Assembly (NCBI RefSeq): GCF_040436345.1
Contig: NC_133238.1
Span: forward strand, 11,162,150-11,226,149
From: Pagrus major
Lineage: Eukaryota > Chordata > Actinopteri > Spariformes > Sparidae
Reading direction: 5' to 3'
DNA: 64,000 bases
The translations under genes were made by a program, and so were the position numbers. Positions 10,138 to 20,431 of this stretch are shown in pieces. Within the stretch, counting starts at the first letter, position 1; each line of letters begins with the position of its first letter. The notes below the pieces were generated by a model, which saw nothing but the letters and a program-made list of their open reading frames with translations, was not told where the DNA came from and ran no database searches.

Positions 10138-13100
10138 TCACATCAGGTTGGTGCCGGTGACACCCGCTGCTAACAGCAGGGCCCACAGGGTTGCAGCAGC
10201 AGTTGCCACAGCACCATTAAAGGTCTTGTCGTGGGCGTAGGTGATGATGTGCAGGGCTCCGCTGTAGGCCTCCTCGCACGTCGGCTGGATCTGGTCCTCG
10301 GGAAGCTTGAAGCCAAATGTCCCATTATCTCTCAGCTCGAAAGTAAAGGAGAAGGGGATCCCAGAAAAACGAGCCCAGTCTCTAGATGAACCTGAGTTGG
10401 CATCTGTAGAAAGAGGTTACGGATATTACCGTTCTTTATGTAATATCCACTTTATTTTATTACTTTAACCCCTTCCATGGTCTGTAATCAGCAGTGATTT
10501 GTGGACTTACATAATATAGCTGGCGAGGTTCCTACTCTGTACTCTTTCCCGTGGACCTTCTTAATGGCTTCTGCTGCAGCCAGACCCACGTTCATCTGAG
10601 GAACCAGACATTTAAAACTGTTAATCACTTGTTTATGAGCATCTACAACAACTTTGTGTTCCTTTATACTGTAGATTTTCCCTAGTGGTTCTTGGAGACA
10701 CCAGGAAGCAGTTTTACAAGTCAGGAAATGCAGATTTAAACTCAGTTTTCATCAGTTTGAGTGCATCCCTGTGACACTATCCTTGATATGGTGCACAAAC
10801 ACTGTGGCGGGGGAGTGTGAAATGTTTTTTACACCCAGTCAGAACAGATGAATATGTAGATTAGATTTGTGGAGCAAACGAGTGCTGCAACCCAATGCCA
10901 TTTACAGTTTGTTTACATTAATACCAACACAAGGGTTGAACTGTTTAAGGTGTATTTTCTGTTTTCAGTTTGAAGACAGTAAGAAGGTGTGTTTAGATGT
11001 ACTAAATATCAACAATTTGCATATTTTCCATTAACATTTTTGTAAGTATTTAGGGAGGGATTTCTTGCCAGTTGCCTTTTTTGGGGAATCCAGACTATAG
11101 CCTCATTAATCATTCATTTTTTAGGTTGATACCAAAATTGTTTATAAAAATCCATTAATAATATCATCCAAATATATATAATGTTAAATATATGTTAAAT
11201 ATGTATGGTATATCTGTACTGCAATTTTTTGTTACTTAGCAGCCAACTTACACATGGATATCAATACCTTAGCATTATTTTTGGTCTTCGAAAATAGTCA
11301 TACCTTAGTTTATATACACAGTATATTGTATACATATATGCGTTTTAATTCCTACCCTAGTGCTACACCCATAAATTGGCAAAGCAGGATGTTACAGCAT
11401 CAATTTAAGGGTGCTCATAAACCAGTTTTGCTCCAGGTTCACTCATTTGAGATTCCTAATTGAAAACCTCATCACATCATCTGTGAACGTCGGGTGTGAC
11501 TCTGCCAATCCAAAAACACATGGTGTTGTTTGAGTGGCTCAGGAGAGCTGGCTGGACATAATCCTGTTTTGCATAATTCTCTCTGGATTGTGGCTCCAGT
11601 GAGTTATTACCTGCATCAGCCTCCCTGCTAACAGCTTCGTTTCCTGCTATCAATGCTTCACAGCTTCCTCTTGTTGTGTTCTGTCTTGGCAGATGAGGAC
11701 TGACGGCTTTGAGATGCCAGCTGTGTCGAAACTGTACTATTATGTGTATGTTTTGTGTTTATCCAATGAGGGATATTAAATCCTAAACCTTGAAATAAAT
11801 TAATTTGTGTACTGAATTTTTTTTCTCGCAGATTTCACACTTTTTGTGATCTGCATAGGCAGTTTCTATGGCAATATGCAGAGTATTCTCCTTATTAATG
11901 TAGAATCATGCAGTGATAATCAGGCCATAAGGATTCATATACACTTTTTATCCTGATATTACCTAGAATGCTGCGTGTGAATTCTCAGAAATGTGTGAAA
12001 TATTCATCATTGCATTTGCAGATGTAAATACCAGCTCGTTGTAGTTGGGGGCGGTGAAGTTGGGGTGTCCGTAGGGAACCAAGAGCAGCTGGCCGTAGGA
12101 GTGGATGGTGAGGAAACACAGGAACTCGTCGATCCGACTTCCTACAAAATAAGTGACGGCAGCGGCCTCGGGCTCAGACACAGGTTGGCTCCCTGGGTAG
12201 GTTTGACTGCAGCAGTTAAACGACACCCCGACAGCTGAAAAGAGGAGCAAAATTAATAGATTTATCTGAATCGAATGTAGTTGTGACCCCACTTCTTCCC
12301 TTAACAGTTAGCTAAAAGCTTCAGCTTCACATGTTGAAAGCTTAGAAACTCTGTACCACATCTCTAATATAAATGTACACAAGTTTAAAGCTGTATTACC
12401 CTATTTTTGGCCACTTGGGGGAGGCAGAAACAAGCTGTGAACACAACTTGTTAGCAAACAGTTACCCAATCCAGCAGATGCAGAGCAATATTATCATTCA
12501 TTTAGATCCATGTGTCTGGCATATTCACTGACTTTTAGCTCAGTCTTTTGTTATTCCCAACTCCTGAGAGAAATGCTCCACTTTGATAGCTAGCTGGTTG
12601 CTAACTGTATCTTTCTGATATTTGGTACAGGGCGGTAGAGGCGCTAAAATGATCCGTAGAGGTGAGGGGAGCTGTATAGTCGGGTGATATGTCTGTCAAT
12701 TTATCACCGTGAGCGACCACTTACAAATACAATTAGTAATGTCATCCATTGTTAGTATAAAAATCTTGATTATAGCATAATTAGCATAGCTAGCATAGCA
12801 TAGCTTTATCCAAACCAAAGTTATTAAACTGATGTCACCTAAAGTGCAATATGTAAGAATTGGCCGACTGTCAAATTCATACTCAAAATGAAAACGGGGC
12901 ATCATATAACTGGAGTAAACACTAAGTGCTGCTAACTGTAACTGGTGTTAGCTAGTTAGCTCAGTTAGCCATGCAGCTAGTAGTTCAAACTGGGAGCTTG
13001 GGGACCAGGGGACTGTGTTTACACCACTAGCACAGGAGCTTTGGACTTCAGTAGAAGTAAAACTGCTATTTATTTGTTGATAATTTTACCTGCTTTGCAA

Positions 13101-16100
13101 ATGTTTTCACTAAAATTCTCACATTTTGCCCCTTTTAATAGCCAGAACTTTGACTTGGCAATAGGGAAGAGCGAGTACACCATTATCTGTATCTTTTCAT
13201 TTTTGATCACAAACTTGAATAAATAAACTTCAGTGAACTAACCAGGGGATTTTCCTTAATCATGAGTATAAATATTGACACACTTGATTGTTGTACTGGA
13301 TACCCAAGTACTTGCACAGCCCTACTTCATGTCTTAGAAGTTGTTCAGTTTCTGTTGCCAGGGTCTCAAATCCTGTTAAAAAGCATCATGGGGCATTAAA
13401 TTCAGCTAGCTGTGTCCAAATTCAATTCTAAGAGCTCTAATTGGCTATTTTTCATGATTATCAAAGCAACAGGGTATATAAATAAGGAGATGTAGATCCA
13501 CAATAAGACTCACTTCCCCAGTTGGCGTCAAAGTTGCGGTTGAGGTCAGTTCCGTAACAACCGCAGTCCGAAGGTCCTGGTGACCTGTTCTTCCTCCACA
13601 GTCGTGTCTAAACGGGTCAGAATGATCAGTAGGTTAAATCAGCTGGTTCTGATTATTCTCTTAATCTAGTAATTAATATATTTGGGGCCATTTGATCATC
13701 AGAAATCAATTTATTCACTGATTGAGTTGTAGCTCATTTTAACATAACTACCATTGCTTTAATAGACTCAGATCATTCTCTCATTTCCTGTTCCCCTTCT
13801 TGAGGAACAATTTAGGACCCTAGAAAAGTAATTGGATAAATATCCATCAAAAATAAGCACTGACCGTTTCATTTGCCCAGGAGTAGATGTAGCCGTCCAT
13901 GTTGAGCACAGGGGTAACGTAGAAGTCCATGTTATTCATCATCTCCGCCATTTTCGGGTCTGTTTTGTATGCTTGCAGGATCTGATTTGAGAAAGCAAAT
14001 GAAAACATCAGGGTTAGATTGATACAGTGTATTGGAAGGATGATAAATCATCCTCTTGTTTTTCACTCAGTTCAGCTAAATAACAACAGTTTGGAAACAC
14101 ACTGTTAATTAATGATAAATGTCTCTTACCTGACTGACAAAATACTGACAGAAGGCTGGGGCGATCCATTCCCTGGCGTGTATACCACAGTCCATCCAGA
14201 TAGCTTTCTTTTTCTCTCCAGTATTCACTCCAATCTGGAAGACAAATTAGGCACTTAAATTTCTGTTGTTTGGCTTTACAGCTGTTGCCATTTTTGTTTT
14301 TTGGAGCCAGAAGTGACCATATTTGGACAAGAGGGTGGAGCTTGGGACGATATCCTGATTGGATCTGACTGAGAACCTGAGGATGCGCCATGGTAGCGAC
14401 TTGAATATGTGAACGTCATGCTGTATTGAAGAAGACTTTAAACTAGCAATTGAGACCATAAACTCATTAGGAAACTGTTCAATGAGGTAACAAATCAAGT
14501 GAGAATTAGAGTCATTTTCTCATAAGCTTACATTCAATCAGACCAGTGGAGTCGCCCCTGCTGGCTATTAGAAAGAAAGCAGCATTCGCTTCACTTTTCA
14601 GACCTGGACTCTTCGTCCAGGTCTTCGTCCAAAGTCGATGGGTTTACCTTGAGTAAGCTAATGACCCTCTTCTCATAGGTCTGTCCATACTGCACTATGG
14701 TCACAACATCAGGGTTAGCCTTTGCAGTCTGCTCCATCCAGTCGCTGATCTGTAGTGAGGAGCATAGTTACACATCTGAGTATCTGTCTTTTGTATAATT
14801 GTGTAGTGATCTCATTAATGTGGGAGAGCAGTGGTCTGGCCTTCTTACCTCGTGCATGGGATGGTATCTGTAGTAGTCATACGCTCTGTTGCATACACAC
14901 CAAAATAATTAATGACATTATCAACATAAGTCAAGTAATCTTTATTCACAGTTGCTTCATACAAACGTACTGTTCTGCTTATACAGAGGCTGAGCAAATG
15001 GGTCTGAATTAAAGTTATGAAAGTATTATTGAAATTATTATTATTGAAAGTCCATCATTTGGTAATGGTTAACAACAGGAGTTCAACCATTAAATCAACA
15101 TGAGTCTTGCATTAGTTAATCATTAAGGACCCTTATTATAAGGGTGTTGCCAGTTTTACAACTTATTTCACGTATGCAGTACAAATTGGGAAATAAGTCT
15201 ATTGGCTATCCTGCCGTGATTCCGATGAGAAGACCGATATCACTCTCATATTTTTGCACTAGTTGATGGTTAGCTTAGTCTAGTGAGACTGGGAGCAGGG
15301 AGAACAGCATGCATCGCTCTGTCCAAGGGTAAAAGATAATCCACCTACCAGCACCTCTTAAGCTCACAGTAAACACATTATTCTACATCCTGTTTGTTAA
15401 ATCTGTAAGAGTGTAAAAAGGGAACTTGAAAGCTAACTTGACCATCTGGAAAGGCGCCACGAGAAACTATTTGGAAAAGGGCAGGTGATTGGACGAACCG
15501 TCTTTTTATCACGGGCTAATTTCGGCCAATCAGATCAACAGGAGGAGAGCGAGAGAAACTCTTACTAAAGCCATTCGAGAGAAGAGTTAAAACATCTTTA
15601 CCATCGAGAAAAGCCTTTAGTATCACTTCTTTGCTCTTCTTACAATGAAATATATGCTCCAGTTCTGATATAACCGATGCTATAGCAGCTACGCTAATGT
15701 CTTGATGAGCCGCCAATGAACAGTTGCTTCTCTCACTAGGCGTCACACCTTTAATCACGGCCACAGCTGCCATCTCTAGCTGATTATGCGGCCAAAAAAT
15801 AGTTGCACACATAAACCCCCATAAAACCACAAGTTTTTGTCTCTCCAGTGAGCTTTAGAGGTGCTGTTAACAGTTATTTTTACCTTTGGACAGAGCTAGT
15901 TTACTTACTAGAGTAAGTTTATCTCCCTAAAATGTCAAAATATTGCTATAATTATTAGGTTGGATGCATCAATTATAATGACAATGAAAATTAACTACAT
16001 TCAGATTATTTGGATAAAAAGTAACTTAATGAATAAAACTCACCTCTCTACTGTGGCTGCTCCCATCGCTGAAAGCAGCACCACAAGGCTCAGTACTACA

Positions 16101-16111
16101 GAGTTAAGCAT
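10138..16111 (-). CDS. cpo: Carboxypeptidase O copy B, intact nine-exon GPI-anchored metallocarboxypeptidase
   Basis: Exons: 16111-16044, 14885-14849, 14749-14648, 14234-14130, 13981-13865, 13607-13514, 12234-12032, 10595-10511, 10403-10138. Together they give 358 aa with consistent phases. Residues 1-19 are a signal peptide, and the enzyme domain begins almost at once (YDYYRYHPM, from 25): the activation propeptide of CPA/CPB is absent, as in CPO. M14 catalytic parts are present: zinc ligands H88, E91 (HAREW) and H219 (IHSYGQ), R148 and N166-R167 for the substrate carboxylate, Y271 (Tyr248 of CPA) and general base E293 (Glu270). The specificity residue 255 is R278, a basic residue as in human CPO, predicting removal of C-terminal Glu/Asp. 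The last 20 or so residues are hydrophobic after FNGAVATA, a GPI signal, so the enzyme should sit on the apical enterocyte surface. Sequon NFT lies at 233-235. It is the likely functional copy. Confidence 0.93.
12447..13135. mobile_element. Copy-B-specific insertion containing a MITE family 2 element
   Basis: Copy A passes straight from 'gtgaacacaac' to 'cccttataatagcc' (5560), while copy B has about 690 nt between these words. The right part (12841-13139) starts AAAGTGCAATATGTAAGAATTGG and ends at TTTTAA, matching the family also at 24955, 29945, 42497, 56228, 61045 and 63722. The left part (12447-12840) is another repeat-like stretch. Confidence 0.65.
15040..15720. repeat. Repeat cluster in intron 1 of CPO copy B, largely missing from copy A
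   Basis: About 15265-15375 belongs to the fish repeat with 'gcttagcataaagactggaa'-type words (also 38270-38340, 41188-41285 and 46615-46930). About 15510-15700 resembles 45545-45700, including an 'aatcagatcaacagg' word and a stretch reading like 'KAFLDGKD' on the minus strand. Copy A lacks most of this block near 7790. The 104-aa ORF across it is repeat-derived. Confidence 0.55.
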
Positions 16112-16285
16112 TGTCACTTTGTGAGAGTAAACTCCTTGTTTGCAAGTGTTAAGTGTTAGTGAACCGACCTTGGGATGGTACAAGCTTTTATAGAAGGGAT
16201 CCCTCAGATAAAGATACACCTTTGACTCAGGCGCAGACCACAGGCTGCGCAAACATGATCATTGTGTTGGTTAATGTTTAATCTG
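16112..16285 (-). promoter_or_regulatory. Promoter of CPO copy B
   Basis: TATAAAAG lies at 16192-16185 (minus strand) about 75 nt before the ATG. An HNF1-like GTTAATGTTTAAT lies at 16270-16282. Both are the same as in copy A, so any expression difference between copies must lie elsewhere. Homology with copy A stops at about 16285. Confidence 0.6.
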
Positions 16286-17900
16286 AAATGATTACTTTAT
16301 ATGCTTAAGAATAAAAACAATTATTATATTGGCCTGTTACTTTGATAAGTCCTGCTCATCAGGAATGCCAAATAAATTCACATGAGACTATTGTTTAGTT
16401 CATGACTGTTCTGATCTGAAGTGTATGAGGAATCATTACCGCAATGTTTTCCTCAGTTCAGTCTGGAAACCTTTAATTACACTGAGAGACTGCCGTCAGT
16501 AGAACTGCAGCTCCTACCAGCCCGTTAAGAGGTGGTGTTAGCGGTCAGTGGTTGTATAAATAACAAGTGGTCCTTGAGCATACAGTCATAAATGTGCACA
16601 ATAAAATAATAAGCTGTTGGGTCCAGTAGTATGTGAGAGATTAGCTGCACACACATGGACACACATACACTTGGCCAAACCCATTGTCCTCTCAAGGCTT
16701 ACACCTGGGTGGGATAATAAGAGGGAGAAGATTAGATAAGTTAGGCGACATTAAGTCAATGACGTGAAGGGAAGCAATGATGAGATAGATTAATGAAAAA
16801 GAGCAAAAGGGCCGCACACTACCAGGCCATAAAAGCACTACACGTGTTATTCTGTTAAACAAAGCGACATGAGATTGGGTGGGCGGTTCCATGTCAGTAA
16901 AAGTCTGTTCTTGATTATCTGTAACCGTAAGCACCCTTTAAATCAGTGGTGTTGCTAACGCTAGCTGATTATTGTTTAAGGTTTTTGTTGTTAAAGGATG
17001 CTGTAATTTAAAGAGTCCATTTCACTTGAAGAGTTTTAAAGGTGATTTTGATTTGATTTGAGGTCTTAAGGTGTGTTGAAAACTCACACAAGAATTAATT
17101 CATTAAAGGAACCACAGTGTATGTTAAATAGGATCTAATATTAGCTTACATGATAAATTCAGTGCTTTAATAAGTTAAAGTAAGTTTAAAAGGTGATCTA
17201 AAAACAGATTAAAATAAGATTAAAATAGGTTAAAACAGATATGAAATTGGTTTAAAAATTAGCTTCAAGTAGGTCCAAAACCTAGCAAGATCAAATGAAC
17301 ATTTAAATGGTTCAATACACTGATTACTGTGCTTATGTTTATTTCTGTTTACATTTTATTTCATTTCATGTCTTCAAGCAACTAATACAGCACAGATATT
17401 TTTTCTATAAAACTTACCTGTCGTTGATGAGTCTTATTTGCTTTTGCTACTTATATCTCAGCGTCTAAACACTCATTTCTCCAGTGAGCGAACTTAAAAT
17501 TCTTCTGATGCACTAGTCCTATTGATTATTGGTTTCTATAGATGTTGTCTGTACCACCCAGTGCCTGATGTTGCAATTTGGGGCTGAGACCGGTTACACC
17601 CGCCTCACACTCTGAAAACCTCTGCTATAGAGAATATAGGCTACAATATAGTATAGAAAATACAAAATACATAGAAGGTTCAAATATAGAAAAAAACATG
17701 TAGTCTACAAACCATTTGTGTACTGCAATGTCTTTTTGCGTTTCTGACCACATGCATACCAATATCAGGTGAATATTGACAATCTGTGTGCAGGTGCACT
17801 ACTACCTGTCTCCACTATTGCTAGAACTTCCCCTAATATATTTCACTAAATTTTGTTTGTTATAATGTCAGTTAGTCATGCCACATTCCTTCTGTTATAG
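16286..17900. other. Intergenic stretch without recognised features
   Basis: This is AT-rich with scattered short 'ttaaaatag' runs (17180-17250). None of the small ORFs has splice context, family motifs or codon character of a gene. Confidence 0.4.
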
Positions 17901-18018
17901 GTTGGAGGAGCAGGAGAAGATCAGAGCAGCAGTTGAGGCTGAAAATAGGACACTGCGTGCTCTGAACATAGAGCTGCAGCAATATCTGCTTCAACTAGCA
18001 ACTCCACTAGGCTCAAAG
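17901..18018 (+). other. Unidentified exon-like segment encoding a short coiled coil
   Basis: A pyrimidine-rich tract and AG (17899-17900) precede 118 nt that stay open in one frame (39 codons) up to an AAAG|GTGATA donor. The peptide is rich in Glu, Leu, Ala and Gln with leucines at helical spacing (LEEQEKIRAAVEAENRTLRA and on), so it would form an amphipathic helix. No partner exons were recognised. I do not recognise the family. It could be a stray exon of a decayed gene or chance. Confidence 0.4.
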
Positions 18019-18224
18019 GTGATATTGCCTCGACTGTCAGTATGATACTGTCCCTTCTTATCATTGCCCATAGCAGCAGCTAATGGTCAAATTCAAAATT
18101 TCTGCAAACGGCTTTGGATAGGTGATTGGGGAAGCCTACAAGTCTTGTTGGAGTGCTTCAGCTGTGATCTTTGAACAAAGTTTCTGATCACATTTGTGAT
18201 ATATTTGTTCTCTTTCTACGCCCC

Positions 18225-18429
18225 CGTTATCACCGCAGAGATAGGGCTCGTCTCGACCACAAGTATGACCTGATGTACGCCAAGAGGGCCTTCGTCCACT
18301 GGTCCATCGGAGAGGGGATGGAGGAGGGAGAGTTCTCAGACGCCGGAGAGGACATGGCTGGAGGAGAAGGATTACAAAGAGGTGGGAACCGACAGTGTCA
18401 GGGAGGAGGATGAAGGCGAGGAGTACTAG
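18225..18429 (+). pseudogene. Alpha-tubulin C-terminal fragment, frameshifted
   Basis: The segment [18 protein letters not shown] followed by [10 protein letters not shown] is the conserved alpha-tubulin C-terminal helix region. After GEDMA the frame shifts by a small deletion. The second frame then gives [12 protein letters not shown] and an acidic end with the terminal Glu-Glu-Tyr and TAG at 18427. One more base is missing just before the arginine at the start (AEAW is broken). No upstream tubulin exons occur. It is a decayed fragment, either a processed copy or a stranded last exon. It is not able to make tubulin. Confidence 0.88.
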
Positions 18430-19589
18430 GCTGCTGAAACATCTGCACAGGAAAGACCACTGGGCTGCATTATCACCAAGGGCTGAGACTGAGACCACAG
18501 GCTGCAGGACCGCACCAGGGGCTGAGACTGAGACCACAGGCTGGACATCAGCAGGAGACTGAGTGCCAGGCTGCTAAAACAACAGCATTATGACATGTGC
18601 TGTAACAGCAACAGCATAGCAGCAATGTAAACAGATATGCGAGATGTAATTTTTCTAATGCTCACCTTAACAGTGTGAAATCCACAACTACAGTCCATGG
18701 ACCCTCTAAAGAGAGTGGTCTGTCCACGGGCCTGCATGGGGCATTTCTCAATCTGAAACAATCAGAATTGTATTCAGCCTGGAGTTAGACACTTTCTGCA
18801 CCATCAGAATGACTATTTCTCATCTAGTGATATGCATGGTCATGAGTAATAGGTGGACAAATTTTTATTATTTTTCCAGAACTTTTAAGAGGGGAAATGT
18901 TTGGTAACAACTCATGGTCACACAACAATTAAATTCATGCAAACTTTACCTTTTTGGATAAATATACATATTGAAATGCATGTTAGCATTAGCGTAAAGC
19001 ACCGAGCTATGCCTGAGTAACCCTCTCAGAGCACCTAGCGTGGCCTTCTGCGTGTTTTAAATGTTACCAAATCGTTTGTCGGTCCTCCATAAAGCTATTT
19101 ATAGTTTCTGGTCACCCATATCTAGGTAATTATTAATTCAGTTATTGCTTTTTCCATTATTAAAGTACTAAACTGGGATGGTTACATAAGATCGATACCT
19201 GGAAATGAACAGCGAGGAGCATGTCTTGGGAAATCATTATAGACCAAATCTAATCTGGTTTTTCATTTTCAGTATAACAGGCTATAATGTTATCCTTGGA
19301 GTGCCACACTGAAAAGACCTCATTGTGGTCTTCGAGTTCTGCATTTTGGAGCTAAATTACTGGAATGCTTTCTGCACTGCTTCTTTAATTGTTTTTTCAT
19401 CTTCGGTTGCTGTTGTTGCTTCGGAAGACTACCCAGTTCTCCTGTTGATTGTAAACAAGCTTTTGTGGCTGCTGTGAAAATCTTGAAACACATTACTTCT
19501 TGTGTGCCCTGGAGAATTTATACAAAGTGAGCATTTGAAATGATGCAGAGCAAGAATGACTGTTATATAACTATAAAGCATGCAATCTC
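18430..19589. other. Spacer with a short direct repeat
   Basis: The phrase 'gggctgagactgagaccaca' occurs at about 18479-18498 and again at about 18519-18538, some 40 nt apart, just after the tubulin fragment. The rest shows no gene or recognised element. Confidence 0.5.
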
Positions 19590-19870
19590 TGTTTGTCTGT
19601 CTGTCTGTAACACGCATATCTCAAGAAACGTTCATCAGGTCTGCTTCATACTTGGCAGAGATGTTGCTAAAGACCAAAGGAAGTGCAGTGCCGAATTTGG
19701 TGCAATGTGGACACAATATTACATATATTTTTTTAAATAAACAGCAAACCCTACTCAGTGCAGCAGACTGGGTTGGGCTTCAGTACTCTGGCCTCATGGC
19801 TGTGCAGACTGACGGGCTTCCACGTGATCCTTCTCAAGTGACGTCATGGGGACGCAGACATAAACAAAAT
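19590..19870. repeat. Interspersed fish repeat beside a LINE fragment
   Basis: The stretch with 'acgcatatctcaagaaacgt' and 'cttcatacttggcagagatg' resembles a common fish repeat. It begins after a short TCTG run (about 19592-19608) and abuts the LINE piece. Small ORFs in it are not genes. Confidence 0.45.
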
Positions 19871-19929
19871 AGAGATAAGATAAGCGTTGTACAACAACTT
19901 GCTGTGGTAACTGTAAGAAACGGAAAAAT

Positions 19930-20431
19930 TTAAATGAGTCTGCATGAGTGGGGAGACGTGGATGAGGAGTGGTGTGTGACTGGGCTGGCTCCTCCTGAAG
20001 TCGACGATGATCTCCTTGGTTTTGTCGACGTTCAGGGCCAGGTTGTTGATTTTGCACCAGTCCACCAGATGTTCCACCTCCTCTCTGTAGGCCGTGTCGA
20101 AGTCCAGAAACAACATTCGCACCTGTGTGTTCCTCCCTTCCAGATGTTCTAAGCTCGGGTGTAGTGCAGAGGAGATGGCGTCCTCTGTGGAGCGTTTAGG
20201 CTGGTAAGCAAACTGGTAAGGGTCAAATGTGGGGGGGAGTCTGGAGACAGTGTGGTCCTTTACCAGCCTCTCGAAGCACTTCATCATGATGGGAGTGGGA
20301 GCTACGGGGCGGTAATCATTGAGGGAGGAGATTGTGGGTTTTTTAGGCACCGGTATAACTGTAGCAGTCTTTAGGCATGATGGTACCACAGCCTGGATCA
20401 GCGAGGTGTTAAAGATGTCTGTGAGAATCAC
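19930..20431 (-). mobile_element. L2/Rex1-like LINE reverse transcriptase fragment with an internal deletion
   Basis: The minus strand reads [43 protein letters not shown] and MLFLDF, the fingers and palm start of a non-LTR reverse transcriptase. Then it jumps to [19 protein letters not shown] and [14 protein letters not shown], which in intact elements lies about 100 residues later. The segment with the catalytic FADD box is therefore missing. The copy is 5' and 3' truncated and cannot move itself. Confidence 0.85.

Noticed and set aside
15516-15830. 104-codon minus-strand ORF with a protein-like sequence
   Set aside because: It overlaps repeat sequence shared with 45545-45700 and lies in an intron of CPO copy B; the same words occur in other frames elsewhere.
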